Assembly: GCA_026120185.1 (NCBI GenBank)
Contig: JANUWF010002017.1
Span: 806,001-870,000 of the forward strand
Direction: 5' to 3'
Origin: Voacanga thouarsii
Taxonomy: Eukaryota > Streptophyta > Magnoliopsida > Gentianales > Apocynaceae
Length of the DNA: 64,000 nt
A program made the translations under genes and the position numbers. Of the stretch, positions 1 through 10,702 are shown in pieces; position 1 is the first letter of the stretch; each line of letters starts with the position of its first letter. The notes below the pieces were generated by a model. It was not told where the DNA came from. It did not search any database and was given only the letters and a program-made list of their open reading frames with translations.

Positions 1-962
1 AGTGAAATTTTAGCCAATAAATGATATCTTTTATTAAAAATAATATATAAATATTTATATATAATAATATTATTAAATAAAGCCTTTTATATAAATAACA
101 ATAGGTAAAATATTAATCTTGTAGGCCATATATTCAAAAATACTATTAAAATTTATTTATTATCTTTTGATCAAAATTTATTAAAATTTACTTATTATTA
201 ATTTTATTTATTAATTATTTTCTAACTATTAATTATTAATTAATAGATTAGTAATAATTTATTATTTACTTTAATCTAGGACTTAGGATCCTTCATCATA
301 TAAACCCTAGTTTATTTATTTGAACCTATAACTTATTAGTAGTTATTTTACAACCCCTAGTTATTTTCACTTATCAAACTAGACTTCTTTTACAAAAACC
401 TTTATCATCTAGCTTTAAAGCATAGGACATTAGGTTTATGATTGTAATAAGTTGAACTAGGATTATTTATGGAAGAGAATATAGCTTAAGTATAACCCTA
501 TGGCTTGTGTTTACCCCAGGCGGGATTAGGTCAGCTTTGGAAGATTTGTGAAATTGCAAGTTAAGGATCTGGTAAGCTCCTGCATAAACTTATTTAATAT
601 CAAAAGGTTACTATGGCAGGCTAAATGCCGAGTGTATGGACACTCCTTTTTGTAAAGGCAATTAAGGACTGTTTTCTTTCTTGTTCAGATAAGCAAATCT
701 TTTTAAAACAAAACAAGAAATTTTGCTCAAACACTAAACTCTTTCTAAAAAATCAACTTTAACACGAATTTTAGAAACCCTTAATTGTTGTTTCCAGATA
801 AAGCAATGTTTTACCAGTTTTCTCCCAAGTGGGACAATCAACGTTGAGTACTAAATAAGGGTAGGCTAGTAGTACTAGCTTTGAAGAGCAGGATCGAGTC
901 TTCTGGTAGGAGGCCACCTCTAGAAGATGAACTCAACTTAGAGAAGTGACAGTACTACTTAG
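1..962 (+). repeat. Ty3/gypsy 5' LTR, middle part
   Basis: It is nearly identical to the 3' LTR from 26565 to about 27613. It is AT-rich and non-coding. It stops at 962, where the copia element entered; the uninterrupted counterpart at about 27613 reads straight through CTTAGTCATGCC. The missing first part of the LTR (about 2.5 kb, judged from the 3' copy) lies left of the window. Confidence 0.93.
958..962. repeat. Target-site duplication CTTAG, left of the copia element
   Basis: CTTAG precedes the copia 5' LTR and recurs at 18125-18129 after its 3' LTR. The empty site in the gypsy 3' LTR (ACTACTTAGTCATGCC near 27610) has it once, which proves the insertion. Confidence 0.95.
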
Positions 963-1500
963 TGTTAGCCCTAAGGGCTTTCTTTTATATTTTGATTTAT
1001 AACAAACGTTGATATGGACTAACTTATTAATTTCTTGTGATAAGACATGGTTAATCTTTAATCTTCTAAAGTCTTCAGATAATAATTGTTGACAACCTCT
1101 TTATCGCTGATTTTAAGATTAGAAGATCAATTGAGAAAATCAGAGTATGAGAAGTTATATATCATGGAAGCTCTTTATAAAGAATGTTAGACTAGGAAGT
1201 GTTATTAAGGTATATTTATTAATTCCTATGTCTTCTTATCTTTTGATTCATTTGACTTTACCTTGAAGCTTCAAATAAGATGATTTTCAAAGTTTTTAAA
1301 ATTCACAAAATTTTGGATGGAACAGTTTGAATCCAAAAGGTTCATCTAAAATCCTGAAAACCGAGTTGAAAAATCTCTGTCAGGTATGTGCCATTTTTGG
1401 ACTTACCTTTTGGATGCATCTTCGTCCAAAACTCGGATGAGTTTAAACAGAAAAATTTGTAGCCGTTTTTTTATGACCATTGGCACTCCCTTTTTGGCTC

Positions 1501-1509
1501 TATAAATAG
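1501..1509 (+). promoter_or_regulatory. TATA box of the copia 5' LTR
   Basis: TATAAATAG follows GGCTC and is conserved in the 3' LTR at 17414-17422. It lies about 540 bp into the LTR, a position consistent with the U3/R boundary. Confidence 0.7.
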
Positions 1510-1720
1510 TCCTTAAAGCAAGATTAGAAGTAGGATTTTTGAAACATTCATCTTAGAAAACTTTTCACTCAATACTTTCAAAAATATCCTTTTATCTAGC
1601 TTTAATGTGAGTTCATTGTGTATCAAAGATAAAAGTAATTTGTGACTTGTATCCGAGAAAACATCTGCTCAAGTAAGTGAGCTTATCTCTGTTCTATTGA
1701 TTTTCAATTCTTTGTTGTTG

Positions 1721-1910
1721 TGCAAGGTTGTAGTGTAAAACCCATTGGGGTGAGCCTTCTGTTTTGTGTATGTGCAAGGTTGTGTGGTAAAACCCATTGG
1801 GGTGATCCTTGTTTTTGTGTTTGTGTCAAGGTTGTGGAGTAAAACCTAGTGAGGTGATCCTTGATGTGTTTGAGAGGTTGTGAAAAATCTAGTATGGTGA
1901 TCCTCTCTTG
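1721..1910 (+). repeat. Degenerate tandem repeats in the copia LTR (presumed R-U5)
   Basis: About four units of 45-60 bp carry the core CAAGGTTGTG, then GTAAAACC, then GGTGATCCTT. The 3' LTR has the same array near 17632-17800 with unit deletions. Being downstream of the TATA box it would be in the 5' leader RNA. Confidence 0.75.
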
Positions 1911-2241
1911 TATGTGAATCGGTTTCATTAAGTGAGGTTAATGAAATAGGGTTGAAAATCCTTAAGTGTTAGGCTTAAGGTAGTGGAAGTAGATCATTGT
2001 TGATCGAACCACTATATATCTCTTGTCTCATTTTATTCAGTGGTTCATGTACTGTTTTTTTATGATCTTTCACTGTCTAAATCTGAATATACATCTACGA
2101 GTACTTGCATAGCTTTCTATGCATTTATAAAGTCAGTCCAAGTATCTTGGTGATCATTCTTGTTCAGCATTTTAGACAATTCGAAAAAAATCATTTTTGC
2201 TTGCCAAAAACCTTATTCATCCCCCTCTAAGGTTTTTCATT

Positions 2242-2252
2242 TGGTATCAGAG
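2242..2252 (+). other. Copia primer-binding site (tRNA-iMet type)
   Basis: TGGTATCAGAG lies two bases after the LTR end. It is complementary to the 3' end of plant initiator tRNA-Met, the usual Ty1/copia primer. Confidence 0.88.
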
Positions 2253-2299
2253 TAAGGTCTACATACTCTTGGTTTAATAGCCTTGTAGAAAGGATCTTA

Positions 2300-3135
2300 A
2301 TGGCAAGCTCATCCTCTTTTCCATATGTTAAAGGGTCTTCAACAAATAGTCCTCCTTTGTTTAATGGAAGCAACTATATTTTCTGGAAAAATAGGATGAA
2401 AATTTATGTGTGTTTTATTAACTTTGAGTTATGGAGTTTAATAGAGAAGGGTCCTTTTTTCCATCAAAGATGATTGATGGCATAAAAATACCTAAACAGA
2501 ATGAAGAGTATAGTGTGGAAGACAATGCGAAAATGACTCTAAATTTTCAAGCTATGAACATTTTGTATTGTGCACTACATGCGACTGAATACAACCGTGT
2601 TAGTGGTTGTGATTCAGCCCATGCTATGTGGAGATTGTTAGAAGTCACTCATGAGGGGACTAACCATGTTAAAGAATCGAAACTAGGGCTTCTTATTCAT
2701 GATTATGAATTATTTACTATGAGGCCAAATGAAAGCATCACACACATGTTTTCAAGATTTACTAATATCTCAAATGGTCTGAAAGCTTACGAAAAGGTTT
2801 ATATCCTTAGGGAACAAAATCAAAAAATTCTTGATACTTTACCAAAAATCTGGTAGCCTAAAACTCTTGCTGTAGAAGAATTCAAGGATTTAAAATCCTT
2901 ACCTACTGAAGAGTTGATCGAATCCCTTTTAACTCATGAGAAGAAGCTTAAAAGATTTCATGAATCTAATGATCATGATAGAGGTAGAAAAGGGATTGCT
3001 CTAAAGGCTGAAAATGAAGATAGAGAAACAAGTCTTTCGGAAAGTAGTGAAGGCATGGAAATGGGTAGTGATGACTTGGCAATGATAGCAAAGAAATTCA
3101 GAAGGATGTTCAACAAAGGAAACTACAAACAATGA
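2300..3135 (+). pseudogene. gag: Copia gag, N-terminal and central part (UBN2-like), frameshifted
   Basis: Retroelement capsid protein. The best start is ATG 2300 (protein begins MASSSSFPYVKG), followed by LFNGSNYIFWKNRMKIYV, typical of the copia gag N terminus. A one-base loss in the T-run near 2455-2460 shifts the frame to the one running from 2431. It continues through LHATEYNRVSGCDSAHAMW, the KESKLGLLIHDYELFTM block, then a stop after PKIW at 2854-2856, where relatives have a sense codon (WRPK). The same frame then goes on with EEFKDLKSLPTEELIESLLTHE, the conserved end of the UBN2 domain, to a TGA after 3132. Lesions are at least one frameshift and two stops. It cannot yield a whole capsid. 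Confidence 0.88.
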
Positions 3136-4214
3136 AGAAAGCTTATAAGAAAGAAAGGACAAACCTTCGGTTTCAAACCTCAATACTTTGAATGTAAAAG
3201 CATAGATCACTTCATTGCAGACTATCCGGTTGCAAAAGGAAAAATGTCTAAGAAAAAGAAAAACCTGAAGGTCAAGAAAGGTAAAGGATTGATGGGAGCT
3301 TGGGATTTAAATGAAGATGAGTCTAAAGATGAGGAATCTAAGGAAGAAACTGCCAACATTTGCTTCATGGCCTTGGAAAATGAGGTAAACCTTTCAACAT
3401 CATATTGCATGTCTAATTCACATATATCTTTGACTGAAAAGCATGTTAATCCTAATGAGTTGTTATGTGATATGTTTTATGAATTAAAAAAATTGTCCAA
3501 AAAAAAAATAAAGAGTTAAAATTGAAGGTTAATTGTCTGATGAAAGAAAATGAAGCCTTGTTGAATGTCAACAAAATGTCTTTTGAAACACATATATGTG
3601 ACAAAATTGAAAAAGATGTGATCATGACAACTTTGCATCATGCATCTCTGGAAAAAAAAAAAAAAAACCTGTGTGATAAAGTTCAAACTATTGAATGCAT
3701 GGTTAGCACATTTGATGATATGAAAATTAGAGTAAATGATCTTACCAATTGCATTGAGAAATTTACAAATGGTAAAAGCAATCTGGAAAAGCTACTCGGA
3801 ACTTAACATCATTTTGGTAATCGAAGTGGCTTAGGATATAAACATGAGGATAAAGACAAAATATGCATGCCCAGATTTGTTTATGCTGTAAATCGAAGTG
3901 GTCTAGGATATAAACATGAGGATAAAGACAAAATATGTATGCCCAAATTTGTTTATGCGGGAAATCGAAGTTGCTTAGGATATAAACATGAGGATAAAGA
4001 CAAAATTTGAAAGTCCAGATTTATTTTAGTGGAAAATCAAAGTGGCTTAGGATATGAACATAAGAATAACTACAAAAAGAACAAGTTTCAATATGTTAAA
4101 CCTACTTGTTCTCACAGTACATACAAGGTATGCATGTATTGTAAAAAACCTGGACATATAGTTTCGAGATGTCTTGTTAAAAGAAAAGTGGAATCTGGTG
4201 GAGTTACTTTCTAG
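3136..4214 (+). pseudogene. gag: Copia gag, C-terminal part with zinc knuckles, broken
   Basis: Continuation of gag in several frames. A first CCHC knuckle near 3187-3225 has decayed (YFECKSIDHFIADYP keeps only part of the Cys/His set). Then come a lysine-rich acidic stretch (3244-3519), a predicted coiled-coil-like segment (3522-3806), the 72-bp repeats, and a complete second knuckle CMYCKKPGHIVSRC (C-x2-C-x4-H-x4-C) at about 4131-4172. Two knuckles separated by repeats fit Sirevirus gag. Frame breaks fall at A-runs near 3500 and 3652-3666. Confidence 0.8.
3819..4060 (+). repeat. 72-bp tandem repeats inside gag
   Basis: AATCGAAGTGGCTTAGGATATAA-type units start at 3819, 3891, 3963 and 4035, exactly 72 bp apart. 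72 bp is 24 codons, so expansion keeps the frame. The last unit is partial and leads into the zinc-knuckle segment. Confidence 0.93.
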
Positions 4215-4454
4215 AAAATCAAAGAAAATGTTACTAACCTTCATGGACCCAAGAAAGTGTGGGTACCAAAAACCATCTCCTCTTCTCATGTATAGGCACG
4301 GTCTTTAAGCTTCACCAAGTGGTTCTTGGATAGTGGTTGTTCCAGACACATAACTAGAAATGCAGCTTTGTTAGAAGATATTCAGACCACAAATGAAGGA
4401 TTTGTTACGTTTGGAGATGAGAAGAAAGGGAAAATTCTCGGCATTGGTAATATT
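4215..4454 (+). pseudogene. Copia protease, N-terminal part, cut by element A1
   Basis: Aspartic protease domain that would process Gag-Pol. The active-site stretch WFLDSGCSRHIT (catalytic Asp of D-S/T-G) begins near 4321, preceded by the usual GPKKVWVPK linker. A stop lies just upstream (after HGPKKVWVPKTISSSHV). The domain runs to GILGIGNI at 4454, where A1 is inserted, and resumes at 10703 with GKGSLIF. The split separates the catalytic Asp from the rest of the domain by 6.2 kb. Confidence 0.87.
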
Positions 4455-5838
4455 TAATGCGTCCAGACTTGGGTATAAAAATCATACAAATCTAAGCACA
4501 TTCCCAATCAAGGTCAAATTAAAATGTTAAATCCAAATCACACATATGAGCAAGTGTACTCATCATTAACTGAGCATAGGGTTAAAACAAGTGTCAATCC
4601 TCAAGGAACAAGTAAACATTAATTACCCTTCTTTCATTGTTTAACCAACTCGAGAAAGTGAAAAACAAATAAAAGGAAAATTAAAAATAAAATAAAAAAT
4701 AAAAATATGTATATGTCTGTGTCAAGGATGTAGATTTATGTAACTTAAGCCATTATTTAGATAAACATGATCTTAAAGAACTTAACCATTAACATGACCA
4801 ATCATTCTCTTGACACCATGAAGGATGAAGGTAGACTCACTTTGATGGTTAATCCATGAAATCACTATCTTCTAGATAAATTAGAATCACTTGGTCCGTC
4901 TTAACTAATTCATCCAAAAGACGCATTAAACACAATCCTTAATTAAATTCCCTTGGTCTTGGTGAATTTAGAACATGAAATTAATCAATGAACCCTTGGT
5001 CTTGGAAGAAATCAATAAATCTTCAATTACCAGTTCTTAAACAATCAACCCCCTTTGGTCCAGCAAGTCAATGGATAGAATCAACTAACTAATCTCGTAA
5101 TAAGCATAAGTAATTGAATACCAAGAATAATAACCAATTAATCAAATAACTCTAGAAATCATGAATATCTAAAACAATGTTGAATTACAATAAAACAATT
5201 AACATATCATTGTCTAAGAAAAAGAAAACAAAGTAAAAGAAAGAACTTATAGACAAGCCTCCTTCTTCTTCCTTTGAAGACCTTCTTGTACAACCCTCCT
5301 TGAACTTTGAAGAATTCCTCCTTGGACTGAGTGATTTTCTATGGTGATCAATGAATTCTCTCATTTTCCCTTGTGTTTTCCATCAATTTATAGGCTTAAG
5401 AGGTGCCTAAACTCATGGGTACAAAGTTCTTGGCCAAATAGAAGTTGGAAGCTGCTAAAACTCTTCAGATTTCCAAAAACGCATAGAAAGATCGTAGCAC
5501 CGCTTCAGGGACAAACCACAGCCGGCGCCGCCTTAGTTCTTTGGAGCCGGCGCCGCCTATGTTCTGTTTCTCCACTCGTTCACCGATTTTTCTCTGAATT
5601 GTGCGCATATGTTCCAGAATGCAACCGGTGCTGGTTCCAGCCTTACAACCGGTGCCGCCTCTGCATTGTTTTGCGACAGTTTTGCTTTGTTTTACCCAAA
5701 ATTCTAAGATAATGACCAACACACATTTCCAAGGGTAAAATCTCAAACATGAAAGAATATAACTAGTTTTTTTCACAAAATGTATTACAAAAGAGCCTCC
5801 AATAACTAAGCAAAGTATAACCAATTTAGCTCCTATCA
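4455..5838 (-). repeat. A1 3' LTR (1384 bp; left on the + strand)
   Basis: It pairs with 9272-10697. A 45-bp block present in the right LTR (about 9893-9940) is missing here. It holds the GC-rich GCCGGCGCCGCC repeats at about 5521-5560 and a minus-strand TATA box near 5386-5394. Confidence 0.93.
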
Positions 5839-5860
5839 CATTCCCCACACTTAACTCTTT
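5839..5860 (-). other. A1 polypurine tract region
   Basis: The minus strand reads TTAAGTGTGGGGAATG immediately before the 3' LTR. Similar motifs (AAGTGTGGGGGAGT) recur internally at about 7341 and 7602. Confidence 0.75.
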
Positions 5861-7902
5861 TCTTGTCCTCAAGCAAAGTATCAAGAACAAGTAGGAAAAA
5901 CATAAGTTTTAATTACTCAATCAATTCCAAAACCATATCTTCAATGCTTTCTTTATTTATGAACATAAAACATATGATACTAAATCTTTCACAGCCAATG
6001 CAAGACTTGTGTAGTGATAAATGACTTAGTAGAACCATCTCAATATTTTACAATATTCACAAACCATTGGAAAGAAGTCAGTTTAAAAAGAGTATGTATT
6101 CCATATGCTTACTTTTCATACACTTTCTCCACTAATCCGAGATATATCATGATTCTACTTAGATCAAGTAGGACTTTTAAGCTTGTATGTAAGGCTAAAG
6201 GTTTGTAATGTGGCTTAACAAACGAAGGATATAGGAACATCAAAAGTAAAAGAAAACTGAGAGTAAGCAAGAAAAAGGTAACCAAAATAAACCTATAATT
6301 CCTAACTCTTCTTGCTCTCCTATTCCACGAATCAATCAAACCATAACCTTATATAACAACCCTTATGCATTCCAAGCAAATCCTGCATTGTTCTTATTTT
6401 TTTCTTCTTTTTCTTTTACTCCTCTTCTTATCATCAACTCTTTTTCTCACAAGATCACTCAATTTTTCCAGCAATGGTGTCAAGTGTTTTATATGAACTT
6501 ACTTTTACAGTTCACTCACAATCCATTTTGTGATCTTTTCGCTCTTCCTTTTTTTCCAATGCCTTTTCAATTCTCTCTTCTTTTACTCCTCTTTTGTTTT
6601 CACTGCTACTGTTCTTTTCTTTTTCACTCACTTTTCTTTCTAGCAGCTTGTTGTTTTCTCTTTTCACTTCCTCTCGTTTCTTTCCTTCTTTCTCATTTTT
6701 TTCAGCTCACCATTCTTTTCTTTCTCAATTGTTTCAACTTCTTCCTTCCATTCCACTTCCTTTCTTTCCCTAGCTCCACTTGTAATTGATCCATAACTGA
6801 AAGTAACAAGTCATGATCTCCATCCCTACATTTTTTCCAACATACATATACTTTCATCCTTCAAGAGCATAAAGATTTGGAAATTATAAAAACTCTTAGC
6901 ACAAGTAATGGACAAAATATCGTGATGGGTTTTAAAGAAAGAAATCACCAATTTAGACTCAAAATAGGCACTAGGGATAATATAACAATAGGTAAGCTTG
7001 AAAAGCTCAAACTATCCAAAGAAGACCTATTACCGTTATCCCTAAGTTAAATCATGAATGTCTTTCTTATTTCACCTCGAGAGGTATTCAAGTAAGTTCT
7101 AGAATGTTCCATGAATTTTAGAGAAAAACGGGTTCAAGAATAATGCACAGCATTTGATCAAGAACTACTTTGTCCAAGTGAGTGGAAAAAGTCATGCATA
7201 AGCCATCAATGATTTAGAAAATATGCTCTATAATCCATCATAAAGACATGCACTAAAAAAAAAAAAAACAGCAGAAACAGGTGAAAATTTTCGAAAAATC
7301 CCGCTCCCAAGACTATGTATAGAAGAATTGTCAATCAAATCACTCCCCCACACTTAAACTGGACATTGTCCTCAATGGCCAAATAAATATAACCAGAACA
7401 ACCAATACCATGGGACCAAAAATATAAAGGAGAAGAGATAAGAAAAACAAACTTCCATTCCAAATTAGCTCCAAAAGTTTCACTCTTGTAAATCTTTAAA
7501 TTTTTAGAACTTTTAAACCAAATTTTTCTCAAGTAGCTCACCACTAAAAAAATACCAAGATAATTGATAAAAACTTAGACAAAGTATATCACCAAACTAC
7601 TCCCCCCACACTTAAATTGGACAATGTCCTCCTTGACAAAAGATAAACACCAGAAAGCATCTCCAAATGTACCAAAAATAATAAAGGGTTAGAAAGTTTA
7701 AGCAGTACTTCCTAAGTGCAATAATGCTCCAATAGATAGCCAAGCTTGAGGTATAGAGAAAGGCTTGTCTAATAGGGCTTTATACCTAGAAAACAAAACA
7801 TAAAAAAAAAAAGCACAAAAAAGAAATAAAAAATAAAAACATACCTAAATAAAAGAAAACAAACTAAAGAAAAAGACTAAAATAAAACAAAAACTCTCTA
7901 CA
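5861..7902 (-). other. A1 internal non-coding region with pyrimidine-rich tract
   Basis: No coding region is supported. About 6382-6782 is almost pure T/C on the + strand (a polypurine run on the element's own strand), with the same tract in A2 (33119-33475) and A3 (45370-45668). Two PPT-like motifs with the attached word CATTGAGGACAATGTCC (minus) lie near 7341-7375 and 7602-7640. An A-run is at 7255-7267. Confidence 0.7.
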
Positions 7903-8740
7903 CCCATCATGCCTCCTCATCAAACCTTTGGAAAAGAGATTAAAGCTCCAAGATAGGCATAATGAATGTGGAAAGAACGGAGGATTTAAAAAAAATGGAA
8001 GGTTCATGAAAACGATTTGCCTCAGCAAAACCAAACATATAAACCCCATTCTCTAACATTCCTTTAGACACATAAATATCTTTTTCAACATATGAGTGCA
8101 CATGATATCTAACAGAGGCATCAACTTTGAAATCACTGAGTAACTCTTCAAAAGAATTTTTACAATTTGAAATACCCCTTTGAACTTAGTACTTGTATTC
8201 TTAAAGATGGGATTGGGCAATCCTTACTTTTCAATGCTTCTACAAATACCAAGTTACCTCCCTAAAATTGGGGTGAAGGGTAGAAATTACCAACATCCTC
8301 AAAAGGTTTCTTATGATGTAGCATTGAAAGATCTAACTCCTTGAGGCATGATAAATGTAACACAGCATCATTTGGACCCATATTCTCCGAGAAAAGAGAG
8401 GAACCTAGGAAATCATGTGACAAAGAGAGGTTAGGATTATTAGCACATAGAGAAGAATTGAATACCTCCCTTCCCACATTGGATAGTTGTCCCTCATAGC
8501 ATCTCTCCTCTCCTGGGAGATTCTCTGTGTCGAGTGTATGGGCCAGCATTAACTTATGATGCTCCTCAACAATCTTAACTAAGTGTTTCCTTTGATCACA
8601 TAATCATTGGGAAGCTTCTTCATGCTACTGAATAGATGAATTTATATTGGCAACAAAAGAATTCACTAATACTTCTAATGACGTCTCACCAAAAACATAA
8701 ACGTGAGCTTGTAATTTTGCCAATCAATACACTAATGTTT
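7903..8740 (-). pseudogene. Unrecognised ORF conserved between A1 and A3
   Basis: I do not recognise this protein. The cleanest block is 8262-8549, with CYEGQLSNVGREVFNSSLC, NPNLSLSHDFLGSS and KKPFEDVGNFYPSP. A3 has the same block at 47081-47365 and 47001-47198 (YEGQLHDVAREIFDSTLC, NSNISLSHDFLGSS, KKPFEDVDKFYPSP). Both continue, with frameshifts, into GNLVFVEALKSKD and a segment rich in Val, Tyr and His. Upstream, similarity extends to LAKLQ...LVNSFVANINSS. It sits about 0.5 kb after the PBS, where gag normally lies, but no CCHC knuckle or capsid motif is visible. The match of amino acids across copies suggests a once real protein. Confidence 0.5.
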
Positions 8741-9247
8741 TTTCTTTTTTCTCTCTCTCTGTTTTTTTTTAACAACTAAAAACTATCCTAATTGAATGCA
8801 TGACCATGATACATTTAAAATAAGAATTCCTAAATTAAAATAAAAGTAAAAATTGTAAATAAAGAAACAACTAATAAAATAGTTTGTCTCCAATATTGTG
8901 TTAGCTTAAGTCTAAACCTGAAAATAAAAAGAGTTAGTATTGACTCAAAATTATAGATGTAAAAATCAACAAATTAAAAATATTATTATTACACATATTC
9001 CACATTAACATTGGGTTAGTAAAATTAAATAACTAAATATACAATTTATTCAAACATACAAAAACAAGTTAGTTATTATTAACATGTATCTCTATATTTA
9101 CATATTTACAACATATAGTGAAAGTAAAATACAATTACACAAACAACAAAATATGGCACTTCTTTATACAAGGAACATATATACATATTTACATATTTAC
9201 CTATTTACATGGTTAAATCAACAAAATCCAAGTTTTCATGCTATTGT
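8741..9247 (-). other. A1 leader between PBS and the unknown ORF
   Basis: AT-rich, non-coding. It contains repeats of TTTACATA near 9090-9210 and matches the A3 leader (47520-47900) only in part. Confidence 0.55.
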
Positions 9248-9265
9248 TCCCTGGCAACGGCGCCA
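9248..9265 (-). other. A1 primer-binding site (tRNA-Asp)
   Basis: On the minus strand it reads TGGCGCCGTTGCC then AGGGA, 17 of 18 bases complementary to the 3' end of plant tRNA-Asp (TCCCCGGCAACGGCGCCA). It lies 6 bp from the 5' LTR. Athila-type gypsy elements use this primer. Confidence 0.9.
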
Positions 9266-9271
9266 AAACCT

Positions 9272-10697
9272 TGATGCGTCCAGACTTGGGTATAAAAATC
9301 ATACAAATCTAAGCACATTCCCAATCAAGTTCAAATTAAAACGTTAAACCCAAATCACACATATGAGCAAGCGTACTCATCATTAACTGAGCATAGGGTT
9401 AAAACAAGTGTCGATCCTCAAGGAATAAGTAGACATTCATTACCCTTCTTTCATTCTTTAACCAACTCGACAAAGTGAAAAGCAAATAAAAGAAAAATTA
9501 AAAATAAAATAAAAAATAAAAATATGTATATGTCTGTGTCAAGGATGTAGATTTATGTAACTTAAGCCATTGTTTAGACAAACATGATCTTAAAGAACTT
9601 AACCATTATCATAACCAATCATTCTCTTGACACTATGAAGGATGAAGGTAGACTCACTTTGATGGTCAATCTATGAAATCACTATCTTCTAGATAAATTA
9701 GAATCACTTGGTCTGTCTCAACTAATTCATCCAAAAGACGCATTAAACACAATCTTTAATTAAATTCCCTTGGTCTCGGCGAATTTAGAACATGAAATTA
9801 ATCAATGAACCATTGGTCTCGGAAGACATCAATTAATCTTCCATTACTAGTTCTTAAACAATCAACTCCCTTTGGTCCAGCAAGTCAATTGCCAATAGAG
9901 TATGAAATTAATAAATCGAAACACCCATCAAACCCCTTTGGTCCAGGAAGTCAATGGATAGAATCAACTAACTAATCTCGTAATAAGCATAAGTAATGGA
10001 ATACCAAGAATAATAACCAATTAATCAAATAACCCTAGAAATCATGAATATCTAAAACAATGTTGAATTACAATAAAACAATTAACATATCATTGTCTAA
10101 GAAAAAGAAAAAAAAAAGTAAAAGAAAGAACTCATAGACAAGCCTCCTTATTCTTCTTTTGAAGACCTTCTTGTACAACCCTCCTTGAACTTTGAAGAAT
10201 TCCTCATTGGAATGAGTGATTTTCTATGGTGATCAATGAATTCTCCCATTTCCCCTTGTGTTTTTCATCTATTTATAGGCTTAAGAGGTGCCTAAACTCG
10301 TGGGTATAAAGATCTTGGCCGAATAGAAGTTTGAAGCTGTCAAAACTCTTCAGATTTCCAAAAACGCGTAGAAAGATCGCAGCACCGCCTCAGGGACAGA
10401 CCACAGCCGGCGCCGCCTATGTTCTGTTTCTCTACTCGTTCGTTGATTTTTCTCAGAATTGTGCGCATATGTTCCAGAATACAACCAGCACCGGTTCCAA
10501 CCTTACAGCCGACGCCGCCTCTGCTCTGTTTCACGACGGTTTTGCTTTGTTTTACCCAAAATCTTGAGATAATGACCAACATACCTTTTCAAGGGTAAAA
10601 TCTCAAATATGAAAGAATATGACTAGTTATTTCACAAAATATATTACAAAAGAGCCTCAAATAACTAAGCAAAGTATAACCAGTTTAGCTCCTATCA
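9272..10697 (-). repeat. A1 5' LTR (1426 bp; right on the + strand)
   Basis: It begins (+) TGATGCGTCCAGAC and ends CTCCTATCA. It carries the minus-strand TATA box at 10269-10279 and GCCGGCGCCGCC near 10406. Confidence 0.93.
10269..10279 (-). promoter_or_regulatory. TATA box of family A LTR (A1)
   Basis: CCTATAAATAG on the minus strand, conserved in A2 (32039-32049 and 39483-39493) and A3 (44292-44302 and 50910-50920). Confidence 0.65.
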
Positions 10698-10702
10698 ATA
10701 TT

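Larger units (their letters stand above)
963..2239 (+). repeat. Copia 5' LTR (1277 bp)
   Basis: TG...CA ends; it pairs with 16862-18124 over its whole length. The LTRs differ by many substitutions and small indels (for example the 5' copy keeps an extra GGGTGAGCCTTCTG-like block near 1750 that the 3' copy lacks), so the insertion is not recent. Confidence 0.95.
4455..10697 (-). mobile_element. Non-autonomous LTR element A1 (tRNA-Asp-primed, Athila-like family A)
   Basis: Two 1.4-kb LTRs (4455-5838, 9272-10697) flank 3.4 kb without gag-pol. Exact 5-bp duplications ATATT at 4450-4454 and 10698-10702 flank it, and removing it rejoins the copia protease reading. Minus orientation is set by the PBS beside the right LTR (9248-9265) and the PPT-like tract beside the left LTR (5839-5860). 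The left end has mutated (TAATGCG for TGATGCG). Size and lack of pol fit a LARD-type or TR-GAG-derived element. Confidence 0.93.

Noticed and set aside
5341..5712. 123-residue frame with cysteines and arginines in the A1 LTR
   Set aside because: GC-rich LTR repeats create it; the right LTR (10331-10567) and the A2 and A3 LTRs have different frames and no shared start.
6388..6789. 133-residue hydrophobic open frame
   Set aside because: It is produced by the T/C-rich tract; the aligned tracts in A2 and A3 do not conserve it.
9084..9347. 87-residue open frame
   Set aside because: It runs across the PBS and LTR start of A1 on the wrong strand; a chance frame.
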